Origin: Halorubrum ruber
GTDB lineage: Archaea > Halobacteriota > Halobacteria > Halobacteriales > Haloferacaceae
NCBI RefSeq assembly: GCF_018228765.1
Contig: NZ_CP073695.1
Location: 558,001-622,000, forward strand
Reading direction: 5' to 3'
Length of the DNA: 64,000 nucleotides
This document shows, piece by piece, positions 42,819 to 52,023 of this stretch. Each line of letters opens with the position of its first letter. Positions within the stretch are counted from its first letter, which is position 1. Under the pieces are notes generated by a model, which worked only from the letters and a program-made list of their open reading frames with translations, had not been told where the DNA came from and ran no database searches. The position numbers and the translations under genes were made by a program.

Positions 42819-43744
42819 TGACCGACTCCGACCCCCGCGCCGACGGCGGCCCCGCCGACTCGACCGTCGCGGCCGTCTTCGACGCGGTCGCGGCGACCGC
42901 CCCCGAGATCCGCGCCGCGCTCCCCGGCCGCCGCGTCGAGAGCGGGACGGAGAACGCCTCCGGCGAGTCGGTGCTGGCCGGCGACCTCTACGCCGACGAA
43001 CTGCTCGGCGAGGCGATCACGGCGGTCGACGGGGTCGGCTCGTTCGTCAGCGAGGAGCGCGAGGACGCGGTCGACGCCGGCGGCGCCGTGGGGAGCGGAC
43101 CCGACGACGCCTACGCGGTGGCGATCGACCCCCTCGACGGCTCCTCGAACCTCCGGTCGAACAACGCGATGGGGACCGTCGTCGGGATCTACGACGCGCC
43201 GCTGCCCGCGAGCGGCCGCGACCTCGTCGCCGCCGGGTACGTCCTCTACGGCCCGATCACGACGATGGTTGTCGCCGACGACGCCGGCGTCCGCGAGGAG
43301 GTCGTCGAGCGCGCGCCCGACGGCGGCGGGGTCGAGCGCTCGGTCGTCGAGGCTGACCTGCGGCTCCCGGAGACCCCGACCGTCTACGGCTTCGGCGGCC
43401 GCGTCCCCGACTGGCCCGCCGACTTCCGGGCGTACGCCCGCTCGATCGAGGACGAGCTGAAGCTCCGCTACGGCGGCGCGATGGTCGGCGACGTGAACCA
43501 GGTGCTCACCTACGGCGGGGTGTTCGCGTACCCCGCGCTCCGGAGCGCACCCGAGGGGAAGCTCCGCCTCCAGTTCGAGGCGAACCCCATCGCCTATATC
43601 ATCGAGCGCGCCGGCGGCGCCTCCTCGGACGGGACCGGCTCGATCCTTGACGTCGAGCCCGAGGCGGTCCACCAGCGCGTCCCGCTGTACGTCGGCAACG
43701 AGGCGCTGATCGAGCGGCTGGAAGCCGCCGTCGGCGACGACTGA
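42818..43744 (+). CDS. fbp: class I fructose-1,6-bisphosphatase
   Basis: 308 residues starting inside the aldolase stop (TGATG). The metal-binding DPLDGSSNL motif, VSEEREDAV, YGFGGR and KLRYGGAMVGDVNQVLTYGG are typical of FBPase class I. It removes the 1-phosphate of fructose bisphosphate in gluconeogenesis. Coupled translation with the aldolase makes the two enzymes a functional pair. Confidence 0.94.
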   Translation: MTDSDPRADGGPADSTVAAVFDAVAATAPEIRAALPGRRVESGTENASGESVLAGDLYADELLGEAITAVDGVGSFVSEEREDAVDAGGAVGSGPDDAYAVAIDPLDGSSNLRSNNAMGTVVGIYDAPLPASGRDLVAAGYVLYGPITTMVVADDAGVREEVVERAPDGGGVERSVVEADLRLPETPTVYGFGGRVPDWPADFRAYARSIEDELKLRYGGAMVGDVNQVLTYGGVFAYPALRSAPEGKLRLQFEANPIAYIIERAGGASSDGTGSILDVEPEAVHQRVPLYVGNEALIERLEAAVGDD

Positions 43745-43838
43745 CGCCGCCGCGGCCCGCCGGGACGCGGCCGGTCGCCCCGCCCGGGCCAAATCCCGCA
43801 TGGAAAACTGTTTAGGACTCTCCGCAAATCTTGCGTCC

Positions 43839-45665
43839 ATGAAAGTCCACGTCGGCGCGGCGGCGACCCCCGAGGAGGCCGAGGCGATCGCGAAGTCGCT
43901 CGCGGAACACCTCGGCGTCGACGTCGACGTCCACATCGAGGGCGAGGAGACGCCGCTCGCGAGCGCCGAGCCGTCCGAACCGAGCTACCCGCTCGACGAC
44001 GACCTCGGGCCCACGGAGCGCGAGCGCGACCTCCGCGCCGAGATCGCCGACATCCGCGAGGGCGGCCCGGAGAAGTACCGCGACCGGCTCTCCGAGCAGG
44101 GGAAGCTGTTCGTCCGCGACCGCCTCGACCTCTGGTTCGGCGGCGAGGGCGGGACGAGGGGTGCGGGCGACGCGAGCGCGGCCGACGGCGACCCCGCGGG
44201 CGTGAAGTTCGAGGACGGGAAGTTCGCCGCGTTCGACGACTGGCACCCCGACGCGCCCGGACGCGGCGATGACGCGGACGAGGACGGGGAGGACGATGCG
44301 GGCGACGGCGACCGCCTCCCGGGCGACGGCCTCCTTACCGGCGCCGCCGAGTTCGAGGGGCGCGACGTCCACTTCATGGCCAACGACTTCACCGTGAAGG
44401 CGGGGTCGATGGCGTCGAAGGGCGTCGAGAAGTTCCTCCGAATGCAACAGCGCGCGCTGAAGACGGGGAACCCGGTCCTCTACCTGATGGACTCCTCGGG
44501 CGGCCGGATCGACCAGCAGACCGGCTTCTTCGCCAACCGCGAGGGGATCGGGAAGTACTACTACAACCACTCGATGCTGTCGGGCGCCGTGCCGCAGATC
44601 TGCGTCCTCTACGGTCCCTGTATCGCCGGTGCCGCCTACACGCCCGTCTTCGCCGACTTCACCGTGATGGTCGAGGACATGTCCGCGATGGCGATCGCCT
44701 CGCCCCGGATGGTGGAGATGGTCACCGGCGAGGAGATCGACTTAGAGGAACTGGGCGGCCCGCGCGTCCACGCCGAGGAGTCCGGCTCCGCCGACCTGAT
44801 CGCGCGCGACGAGGAGCACGCCCGCGAGCTGGTCGCGGACCTGATCGGCTACCTCCCGGATCGGGCCGGCGAGAAGCCCCCGAAACGCGAGACGAAGCCG
44901 CCGAAGTTCTCGCCCGACGGGATCGACGAGCTGATCCCGGAGGCGCCGAACCGCCCGTACGACGTTCACGACCTCATCGACCGGATCGCAGACGCCGAGT
45001 CCGTCTTCGAGCTGAAGGAGGGGTACGGCCCGGAGATCGTCACGGCGTTCTGCCGGATCGACGGGCGGCCCGTCGGCGTCGTCGCCAACCAGCCAACGGA
45101 GCGCTCCGGCGCCATTTTCCCGGATGCGGCGGAGAAGGCCGCGGAGTTCATCTGGACCTGCGACGCCTACGAGATCCCCCTGTTGTACCTCTGTGACACG
45201 CCCGGCTTCATGGCCGGCTCGCAGGTGGAGAAGGACGCCATCCTCGAGAAGGGGAAGAAGATGATCTACGCCACCTCCTCGGCGACGGTCCCGAAGCAGA
45301 CCGTCGTCGTGCGGAAGGCGTACGGCGCGGGCATCTACGCGATGGGCGGGCCCGCCTACGACCCCGAGAGCGTCATCGGGCTCCCCTCGGGCGAGATCGG
45401 GATTATGGGCCCGGAGGCCGCGATCAACGCGGTCTACGCCCGCAAGCTCGCCGAGATCGACGACCCGGAGGAGCGCGCGGCCGAGGAGGAGCGCCTGCGC
45501 GAGGAGTACCGCGAGGGGATCGACGTCCACCGGATGGCCAGCGAGGTCGTCATCGACGAGATCGTCCCGCCATCCGACCTCCGCGCGGAGCTGGCCGCGC
45601 GGTTCGACTTCTACGAGGACGTTCAGAAGGATCTGCCCGACAAGAAACACGGGACGGTCCTCTAG
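43839..45665 (+). CDS. acyl-CoA carboxylase beta (carboxyltransferase) subunit
   Basis: 608 residues of the carboxyltransferase family (propionyl/acetyl-CoA carboxylase beta type). An N-terminal extra domain of about 130 residues is followed by two crotonase-like halves with YLMDSSGGRIDQQ, YGPCIAGAAYTPVFADF, CDTPGFMAGSQVEKDAI and GAGIYAMGGPAYDPE. It transfers CO2 from biotin to acyl-CoA; the biotin carboxylase subunit is not in this window. The ATG at 43839 is preferred; an earlier in-frame ATG at 43800 would add 13 residues. Confidence 0.9.
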   Translation: MKVHVGAAATPEEAEAIAKSLAEHLGVDVDVHIEGEETPLASAEPSEPSYPLDDDLGPTERERDLRAEIADIREGGPEKYRDRLSEQGKLFVRDRLDLWFGGEGGTRGAGDASAADGDPAGVKFEDGKFAAFDDWHPDAPGRGDDADEDGEDDAGDGDRLPGDGLLTGAAEFEGRDVHFMANDFTVKAGSMASKGVEKFLRMQQRALKTGNPVLYLMDSSGGRIDQQTGFFANREGIGKYYYNHSMLSGAVPQICVLYGPCIAGAAYTPVFADFTVMVEDMSAMAIASPRMVEMVTGEEIDLEELGGPRVHAEESGSADLIARDEEHARELVADLIGYLPDRAGEKPPKRETKPPKFSPDGIDELIPEAPNRPYDVHDLIDRIADAESVFELKEGYGPEIVTAFCRIDGRPVGVVANQPTERSGAIFPDAAEKAAEFIWTCDAYEIPLLYLCDTPGFMAGSQVEKDAILEKGKKMIYATSSATVPKQTVVVRKAYGAGIYAMGGPAYDPESVIGLPSGEIGIMGPEAAINAVYARKLAEIDDPEERAAEEERLREEYREGIDVHRMASEVVIDEIVPPSDLRAELAARFDFYEDVQKDLPDKKHGTVL

Positions 45666-45672
45666 TTCCCGG

Positions 45673-46206
45673 CTACAGCGCCGCGACCAGCTCGCTGCCG
45701 TACGCCCCGACGGCGCCGTCCAGCCCGAAGCCGACGGCCAGCCCGACCGCGAGCAGCGCGCCGGCGTAGGCGGCGGACCCGACCAGTGACGCGGCGGCGA
45801 ACCGCGGCGCGGAGACGGTCGAGGCGTTCGCGGTCGGCACGGCGAGCCAGCCGCGCGTCCCCGGGACCGCGTTCGAGGCCGCCACCGCGGGGAGCCCCCA
45901 CCGGTCGAACCAGCGGCCCGCGCCGTCGAGCCGCGCCTCGCCAACCGGGACGATGGGGAGCGACGTCGGGTCCGCGTCGAACCGGCGGACGCCGACGAAG
46001 AGGAGGGACTGGCCGACCGTCGCGCCGGTCACCGCCGCGGCGAACACCGGGAGCACCGCGAGCGCCTCGACGCCCGCGGCGACCACCGCCGCGACGAACA
46101 GCGTCCGCGCCGGCAACACCTTCCCTACGAGGGCCCCTTCGAGGGCGAAGACGGCGAAGACCGCGACGGCCCCGTAGGTACCGACGAGGGCGAGCAGCGT
46201 CTCCAC
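45673..46206 (-). CDS. DedA-like membrane protein
   Basis: 177 residues from a GTG at 46206 (an earlier GTG at 46221 is possible). Hydrophobic helices cover most of the length, with the DedA/SNARE-like features GALVGKVLPARTLFVAA and FDRWGLPAVAASNAVPGTRGWLAVPTA. DedA proteins move lipid carriers or act as envelope transporters. Convergent with the carboxylase gene, 7 bases apart. Confidence 0.7.
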   Translation of the reverse strand: METLLALVGTYGAVAVFAVFALEGALVGKVLPARTLFVAAVVAAGVEALAVLPVFAAAVTGATVGQSLLFVGVRRFDADPTSLPIVPVGEARLDGAGRWFDRWGLPAVAASNAVPGTRGWLAVPTANASTVSAPRFAAASLVGSAAYAGALLAVGLAVGFGLDGAVGAYGSELVAAL

Positions 46207-46382
46207 GTGGGGTCCATACACGGCTCGTCTTCGGCGGCGACGCGTAAAACACCCACCGAGAGAGGCGGTAGCACCCGTCAAAGCGCCGATTCCCGTGCGT
46301 CGCGGGGCCGACACTTTCGGCTCGTTCCGCTCCGTCTCGGCTCGGGAGTGGCTATTTACCTTGTACGCGCGCACCGAACCAC

Positions 46383-46916
46383 ATGATCGGCGTCGGCGAC
46401 ACGGCCCCGGACTTCATCGCGCCCGCGGTCAGCGGCGGGACCGCGATCGAACTGGAGCTGTTCCGGCTCGTTCGCGGGCACGACGCTGTCGTCTGCTGTT
46501 TCGCGCCCGCGACGTTCGTTCCGACGTGTACGGCCGAGCTCGCCGCGGTCCGCGACGCCGGCTGGGACGACCGCGACGACCTCGCCGTCGCCGCGCTCGC
46601 GGGCGACTCGCTGTACGCGGCGTTCGCGTACGCCGACCGGTTCGAACTCTCCTTCCCCGTCGTCGCCGATTTCCACGGCGGCGTCGCGGAGTCGTACGAC
46701 CTGCTCGCCGAGTCGTGGGAGGGACACTCGGACATTCCGCGCCGCGCGACCGTCGTCGTCGACGGCGACTGGACGGTCCGGTTCGCCGCGGCGACTGACG
46801 ACGCGCTCGACCGCGCCGAGCCGGCCCCCGTCGAGCGCGCGACCGAGGCGCTCCGCGAGGTCGGCGTCGACGTCGAGCGGCCGCGGGTCGACTACGACGC
46901 GAATTGGGAGCGGTGA
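46383..46916 (+). CDS. peroxiredoxin-like redoxin
   Basis: 177 residues of the AhpC/TSA thioredoxin fold. The peroxidatic Cys is C49 in FAPATFVPTCTAEL, and the Arg in IPRRATVVVDGD fits the active site. No second resolving Cys of the usual 2-Cys layout stands out, suggesting a 1-Cys or BCP-like enzyme. It probably reduces peroxides or acts as a thiol redox protein. Confidence 0.82.
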   Translation: MIGVGDTAPDFIAPAVSGGTAIELELFRLVRGHDAVVCCFAPATFVPTCTAELAAVRDAGWDDRDDLAVAALAGDSLYAAFAYADRFELSFPVVADFHGGVAESYDLLAESWEGHSDIPRRATVVVDGDWTVRFAAATDDALDRAEPAPVERATEALREVGVDVERPRVDYDANWER

Positions 46917-47004
46917 GGTCGTCGCGGCCGCCGGTCCGATCGGGCCGCCGCCCGGCCGCGGGCACCTGCGGGGTTATTTGACGCCCCCGGACGGAGGGGC
47001 CGAC

Positions 47005-48099
47005 ATGCAAGCCGCCTTCGCGGAGTACCTCGACGAGTTCACGCGCCGGGACTGGGAGACCCTCGAACCGGACGCCGTCGCCGACCCCGTGCGAGTCGCG
47101 GTCGTCGGCCTCGGCTGGTTCGCGCGCGAGTGGGCGCTGCCCGGCATCGCCCGGTCGGCGTACACCGATGCGACCGTGGTCACCGACGTCGACGCCGCCG
47201 CGGTCGAGGCGGTCGCGGCCGAGCGCGACCTGACCGGCGTGACGCCCGACGAGTTCCGGTCGGGCGCCGTCGCCGACGAGTACGACGCGGTCTACATCGC
47301 CACGCCGAACGCGACCCACCTGGAGTACGTCGAGGCCGCCGCCGATCAGGGGAAGGCGGTTCTCTGCGAGAAGCCGCTGGAGGTGACGCCGGACCGCGCT
47401 CGTCGGCTCGTGAGCGCGTGCCGCGACGCCGACGTGCCGCTGATGGTCGGCTACCGGATGCAGACCGACCCCGCCGTCCGGCGGCTCCGCGACCTTCTCG
47501 ACGCGGGCGTCGCGGGCGAGGTGACCCACGTCCACGCGACGATGTCGCAGACGATGCTGGGCGAGCTCGGCGGCGACACGGACCAGTGGCGGCTCGACCC
47601 CGAGCTCTCCGGCGGCTGCGCGGTCATGGACCTCGGCGTCTACCCGCTCAACACGACGCGGTTCGCGCTCGGTGAGGACCCGGTCCGCGTCTCCGGGCGG
47701 ACGCGCTCGGAGCACGAGGCGTTCGCCGACGTCGACGAACACGCCTCGTTCCGGCTGGAGTTCCCCGGCGACGTCGACGCCTTCTGTACGGTGAGCCAGA
47801 ACGCACAGCACGCGAGCCGATTGGAGATCACCGGCACGGAGGCTCGACTAATCCTGGACCCGGCCTTCTACGAGCGCGAGGACCGCGGGTTCGCCGTCGT
47901 CCGCGACGGCACCCGGGTCGACGTCGAGTTCGACCAGGTCCACCAGATCGAAGAGGAGTTCGCGTACTTCGGCCACCAGCTCCTCGCGGGCGAGCCGTTC
48001 CACGCGGACGGCGAGCACGCCCTGACGGACATGGAGGCGCTCGCCGGCGTCTACGAGTCGGCCGAGACGGGGGCACCGGTCGACCTCGGCGGCGACTGA
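47005..48099 (+). CDS. Gfo/Idh/MocA oxidoreductase, probable D-xylose 1-dehydrogenase
   Basis: 364 residues. The Rossmann start VRVAVVGLGWFAREWALPGI, ATPNATHLEYV, the catalytic CEKPLE and MVGYRMQTDP, and WRLDPELSGGCAVMDLGVYP closely follow the D-xylose dehydrogenase of Haloferax volcanii as I remember it. That enzyme oxidises xylose with NADP in the oxidative pentose route. Other xylose-pathway genes are not adjacent, so the substrate is likely but unproven. The ATG at 47005 fits better than an upstream TTG. Confidence 0.8.
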   Translation: MQAAFAEYLDEFTRRDWETLEPDAVADPVRVAVVGLGWFAREWALPGIARSAYTDATVVTDVDAAAVEAVAAERDLTGVTPDEFRSGAVADEYDAVYIATPNATHLEYVEAAADQGKAVLCEKPLEVTPDRARRLVSACRDADVPLMVGYRMQTDPAVRRLRDLLDAGVAGEVTHVHATMSQTMLGELGGDTDQWRLDPELSGGCAVMDLGVYPLNTTRFALGEDPVRVSGRTRSEHEAFADVDEHASFRLEFPGDVDAFCTVSQNAQHASRLEITGTEARLILDPAFYEREDRGFAVVRDGTRVDVEFDQVHQIEEEFAYFGHQLLAGEPFHADGEHALTDMEALAGVYESAETGAPVDLGGD

Positions 48100-48135
48100 G
48101 ACACGGCCTGCGCCGCGCCCGCGGCCGCGAGCCCG

Positions 48136-48978
48136 CTACTGCTCGATCCCGTACACATCGCTCGTCCAGTCGCGCGCGGGGGTGTCGTACACCGGCGCGT
48201 CGCGGTCGCGCTCGTCGAGCCGGCGCCGGTCGGCGTCGTCGAGCTCCCAGTCCATTTCGGCGTTGGCCCGGACGTGGTCGGGGGTCGACGAGCGCGGGAG
48301 CGGGACCACGCCGCGGTCGACCGCCCACCGGATCACGACCTGCGCGGGGTGCTTGTCGTACTTCTCCGCCAGCTCGGCGACGACCTCGTCGCCGAACACG
48401 TCCGTCCGCGCGAGCGGCGCCGCGGCCTCGACCACGGTGTCGGTCTCGCGGCAGTAGTCGACGAGGTCCGGGCGCTGGAACCACGGGTGGAACTCGATCT
48501 GGTTCACCGCGATGGGGACGTCCGAGACGTGGTGCGCGCAGCTGAGCTGGTACGCGCTGAAGTTCGAGACGCCGACGTCGCGGACGAGCCCGCGCTCGCG
48601 AAGCTCCGCCATCGCGCGGAGCGTCTCGCGCAGCGAGATGGCCGGATTGGGCCAGTGGATCAGATACAGGTCGAGGTAGTCGACCCCGAGCCGATCGAGC
48701 GACGCCTCGCACGACTCGATCACCGACTCGTAGTTGAGGTTCTTCGCGAGCACCTTCGAGGTGAGGAACACGTCGTCGCGGTCGACGTCGCTCGCCGCGA
48801 GCGCGTCGCCGATCGCTCGTTCGTTTTTATACCCCTCCGCCGTGTCGATGTGCGCGTAGCCGGCGTCGAGCGCCGCGCGCACGCTGTCGGCCGTCTCGCC
48901 GTCGTTGAGGTCGTACGTGCCCAGTCCGAGCGCCGGCAGCTCCGCGCCGCTCGGGAGCGTCTTCGTTGGTACGGTCAC
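48136..48978 (-). CDS. aldo-keto reductase
   Basis: 280 residues from a GTG at 48978. The catalytic tetrad is visible: Asp and Tyr in HIDTAEGYKNE, Lys in LTSKVLAKN and His in YLIHWPNP; the NADPH-binding end (PLPRSSTPDHVRAN) is also present. It reduces carbonyl groups of small sugars or aldehydes. It converges with the xylose dehydrogenase-like gene; a shared sugar role is possible but not shown. Confidence 0.88.
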   Translation of the reverse strand: MTVPTKTLPSGAELPALGLGTYDLNDGETADSVRAALDAGYAHIDTAEGYKNERAIGDALAASDVDRDDVFLTSKVLAKNLNYESVIESCEASLDRLGVDYLDLYLIHWPNPAISLRETLRAMAELRERGLVRDVGVSNFSAYQLSCAHHVSDVPIAVNQIEFHPWFQRPDLVDYCRETDTVVEAAAPLARTDVFGDEVVAELAEKYDKHPAQVVIRWAVDRGVVPLPRSSTPDHVRANAEMDWELDDADRRRLDERDRDAPVYDTPARDWTSDVYGIEQ

Positions 48979-49093
48979 ACGACACGCGTTCGGGGGATCA
49001 CCGATTGAAACTACCGGTCGGGGAACCCGCCTCGGTCGCGGTTCTCGGCAGCCGCGTAGCGGCATTTAAGCCGCAAGCCGAGTTGCTCGACAG

Positions 49094-49445
49094 CTTATAA
49101 ATGACAGGCGGTGGCGCGTGCCTGCGAGCGGCCGACAGGCCGCGAGCCAGCACGCGCGAGGGAGTCGGCCGACCGTAGGGAGGCCGACGAGGCTGGGGAG
49201 GTGTGAGGTGCTGTGCGGCGCGGTGCGGGGCGGGACTCAAAGGGGCAGCCGGGAGGACGAAGCACGACGACGCAAGGACCGGAACGAGGGAGCGGTAGCG
49301 ACCGAGTGAGGACCGCAGCGAGTCGCGCGAGTCCTCCCGGCTGGGGCTTTGGAGGTGTTCGTCGCCGGGTCAGTATCAACAACTTATAAGCGAGCGGCTG
49401 GGGCTTTAGAAGTGTTCGCCGCCGATCTGCCGTCCATTTATAAAT
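49094..49445 (+). repeat. structured intergenic element, copy E, with two tail modules
   Basis: This is the only copy whose first TATA-like motif (CTTATAAAT, 49094-49102) is on the plus strand. It then has GGTGGCGCGTGCCTGCGAGC, a stem GTCGGCC / GGCCGAC (49164-49170 with 49182-49188), the GAGGCTGGGGAGGTGTGAGG and GGGGCGGGACTCAAAGGGGC blocks, the closing GCCGGGAGG / CCTCCCGGC pair and two tail modules ending at ATTTATAAAT. It fills the space between the aldo-keto reductase and tRNA-Gly. Confidence 0.85.
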
Positions 49446-49498
49446 CACCGATAGCGTTCAAATCTCTCTCGGTGATTTTGCTCACTTCGTTCGCAAAA

Positions 49499-49569
49499 TG
49501 CACCGGCCGAGATTTGAACTCGGGTTGCAACCATGGCAAGGTTGCGTGATACCACTACACTACCGGTGC
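49499..49569 (-). tRNA. tRNA-Gly (anticodon GCC)
   Basis: On the minus strand the seven-base acceptor GCACCGG pairs with CCGGTGC, followed by the discriminator A. The anticodon arm is CAACC-TTGCCAT-GGTTG, so the anticodon is GCC, and the T arm contains GTTCAAATC. CCA is not encoded. A TTTT tract follows the 3' end directly and probably terminates transcription. The gene is 71 bases with no intron. Confidence 0.96.
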
Positions 49570-49676
49570 GTGCTTCGCATTCGATCGTAGCCCGGGTCGG
49601 AGATATAAGGGTTCCGAACGAGCGTCGGCGGAAGGGTCATCGGTGGCGCGTCCCCACACGGATCCGTATCCGAACG

Positions 49677-50978
49677 ATGACCGATCTCCCCGACCGCATC
49701 GACAGACGCACCGCCCTCCGCGCGGCCGGCGGCCTCGCCGGACTGACCGCCCTCCCTGCGCTTTCCGGCTGCCTCGGCGGTAGCGGAGACGAGGGTGACC
49801 CCGACGGGGGCGACGGCCCCGACGACCCCGACGACGACCTCCCGCCCGACGACGGCGCCGACGTCGCGTACGACGTCGAGACCGTCGCCGAGGGGTTCGA
49901 GAATCCCTGGGGGCTCGCGTTCCTGCCCGACGACGGCCGCCTGCTGGTCACCGAACGGGCCGGCCGACTCTCGCTTGTCGACCCCGCGGACGGGAGCGTC
50001 GAGGACGTCGCGGGCGCACCCGAAGTGTTCGCCGAGGGACAGGGCGGGCTGCTCGACGTCGCGGTCCACCCCGACTACCCCGACGACCCGCGCGTGTACC
50101 TGACGTACTCGGCGAGCGCCGCGGACAGCCCGGCCGGCGACGGTGCGGACGGCGCGACGACCCACGTCGGCGTCGGCCGGCTGTCGCTCGACGGCGGCGA
50201 TGCGCCCGCGCTCGACGGCTTCGAGCCGATCTTCGTCGCCGAGCCGTTCCGCGACACGGACCTCCACTTCGGGTCGCGGGCGACGTTCGGGCCGGACGGC
50301 GCGCTGTTCGTCACGGTCGGCGACCGGCGCGACACCGACTTCGGCCCGGACCACGTCTCGCAGGACCGGTCGAACGAGCTGGGCGCGACCCTCCGCCTGA
50401 CCCCGGACGGCGACGCCCACCCGGACAACCCGTTCGTCGACGACTCGGACGCGGCCGACGCGGTCTACAGCTACGGCCACCGCAATCCGCAGGCGATGGC
50501 CGTGCGCCCGGAGACGGGTCGGATCTGGCAGTGCGAACACGGCGAGCGCGACGGCGACGAGATCAACGTCGTCGAGCGCGGCGGCAACTACGGCTGGCCG
50601 ATCGCCAGCGAGGCGTGTCGCTACGGGACGGACGACCCCGTCGCGCCGGGCCACGACGAGCGCGACGGCGTGGTCGCGCCGGTCCACTACTGGCCCTGCG
50701 GCTCCGGGGGCTTCCCGCCGAGCGGGGCAGTCTTCTACGACGGCGACGCGTTCCCGGAGTGGCGCGGCGACCTGTTTGCGGGCACGCTCGCGGCGCGGTA
50801 CCTCGGGCGGTTCACGGTGGACGGCGACGGGCTCGACGCGACGGTGACCGAGCGCGACCCGCTGCTCGACGACCGGGAGTGGCGCATGCGCGCGGTCGCG
50901 GTCGAGCCGACCACCGGTCACCTCTACGTCGCGGTCGACGCGGGCGACGCGCCCGTGGCGCGGATCGTTCCGGCGTGA
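49677..50978 (+). CDS. secreted PQQ-type sugar dehydrogenase (GSDH family), lipoprotein
   Basis: 433 residues from the ATG at 49677. A twin-arginine signal (DRIDRRTALRAAGG) ends in a lipobox LSGC, so the protein is exported folded and lipid-anchored. An acidic linker precedes a six-bladed propeller (about 60-433) with ENPWGLAFLPDDGRLLVTER, LLDVAVHPDY and GHRNPQAMAV typical of glucose/sorbosone dehydrogenases. It probably oxidises sugars outside the cell; whether it binds PQQ cannot be seen. Confidence 0.88.
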   Translation: MTDLPDRIDRRTALRAAGGLAGLTALPALSGCLGGSGDEGDPDGGDGPDDPDDDLPPDDGADVAYDVETVAEGFENPWGLAFLPDDGRLLVTERAGRLSLVDPADGSVEDVAGAPEVFAEGQGGLLDVAVHPDYPDDPRVYLTYSASAADSPAGDGADGATTHVGVGRLSLDGGDAPALDGFEPIFVAEPFRDTDLHFGSRATFGPDGALFVTVGDRRDTDFGPDHVSQDRSNELGATLRLTPDGDAHPDNPFVDDSDAADAVYSYGHRNPQAMAVRPETGRIWQCEHGERDGDEINVVERGGNYGWPIASEACRYGTDDPVAPGHDERDGVVAPVHYWPCGSGGFPPSGAVFYDGDAFPEWRGDLFAGTLAARYLGRFTVDGDGLDATVTERDPLLDDREWRMRAVAVEPTTGHLYVAVDAGDAPVARIVPA

Positions 50979-51104
50979 GCTCGGATCCCGCTTCGCGGGG
51001 ACGGCTTTCGGATCGCGACCCGTGAGAACGGTTCGCTCGGATCGGCGGGGCGATTCGGCCGCCAGACCCCGTGTGAACGCGCCACAGCCCGAAATCGGGA
51101 CCGC

Positions 51105-51114
51105 TATCCTTTTA
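51105..51114 (+). promoter_or_regulatory. promoter of the S10/spc ribosomal operon
   Basis: TATCCTTTTA sits about 40 bases upstream of the methyltransferase ATG at 51153, in a GC-rich gap. It is the last clear TATA-like element before the ribosomal genes, which follow with almost no gaps. Confidence 0.5.
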
Positions 51115-51152
51115 CGGTGGCGTCCGGAATCGAGGTGTACAGTCTCGCCACG

Positions 51153-52019
51153 ATGCGTACCGAAGACGGACTCACGATATGTGTTCCGTCTTCGCTCGTC
51201 CGGGAAGCCGAGGACGACCGCGAGGCGACTCGCAAACTCGGCTACGTCGCCCGTGCGGCGGCGGTGTTCCGGGCGGATCGGCTCGTCGTCTTCCCCGACG
51301 CGGAAGGCGACGGTCGACGGGGCGGGGAGTACGTCCGTACCGTGCTGGGGTACGCCGCGACGCCGCCGGAGCTCCGGAAGGATCTCTGGGGGCAACGCGA
51401 CGAGCTCCGGTACGTCGGCGTACTCCCCCCGCTCCGCGTGCCGTGGCGGACCGGCTCGACCCCTAGCGGGGGAGAGTCGAAAACACAGGGACTCGTGACC
51501 GAGGTCGGACCTGAAGGCCGCGTCCGGGTCAATTCCCCGCTGCGGGAACACCCGATCTCCCTGCTCGTTCCCTCCGGAATGGAGGTCGAGCAGGGGGAGC
51601 GCGTCACCATCAGGGTCTCTTCGAGAGAACCGGTCCGCGCCCGCATCGCCGGGAAGCCCGAGGAGGGCTTCCAGGTCGTGGCCGCGGACCTGTCGGAAGC
51701 GCTCGCCGGCGACGGAGTGGCCGTCGCGACGTCGCGACACGGAGAAGCACTCTCCGTCTCGCGGCTCGGCGACCTCGTCTCGGACGCCCGCGAGGCCGGC
51801 GGTTACACCGTCGCCTTCGGGGCGCCCGAGCGGGGGCTTCCGGAGATGCTCGGGCTTTCGCCCGACCGCATTCGGGCGGCCGTCGCCGACGGCCGCTCGG
51901 TCGAACCCGATCCGGGGTTCGACCTCTGGCTGAACACGATCCCGGCACAGGCGAGCGAGGTCGTCCGGACGGAGGAGGCTCTGTTCGCGACCCTCGGCTC
52001 GCTCACACTCACGGAGTAA
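51153..52019 (+). CDS. SPOUT-family RNA methyltransferase (DUF171-like)
   Basis: 288 residues from the ATG at 51153; a GTG at 51117 in frame is less likely because the promoter sits just before it. It has an OB-like insert (TQGLVTEVGPEGRVRVN...) inside a SPOUT domain and ends GFDLWLNTIPAQASEVVRTEEAL. This family is encoded ahead of the uL3 gene in archaea and is thought to methylate rRNA uridine. Position at the operon head supports a ribosome role. Confidence 0.85.
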   Translation: MRTEDGLTICVPSSLVREAEDDREATRKLGYVARAAAVFRADRLVVFPDAEGDGRRGGEYVRTVLGYAATPPELRKDLWGQRDELRYVGVLPPLRVPWRTGSTPSGGESKTQGLVTEVGPEGRVRVNSPLREHPISLLVPSGMEVEQGERVTIRVSSREPVRARIAGKPEEGFQVVAADLSEALAGDGVAVATSRHGEALSVSRLGDLVSDAREAGGYTVAFGAPERGLPEMLGLSPDRIRAAVADGRSVEPDPGFDLWLNTIPAQASEVVRTEEALFATLGSLTLTE

Positions 52020-52023
52020 ACAC

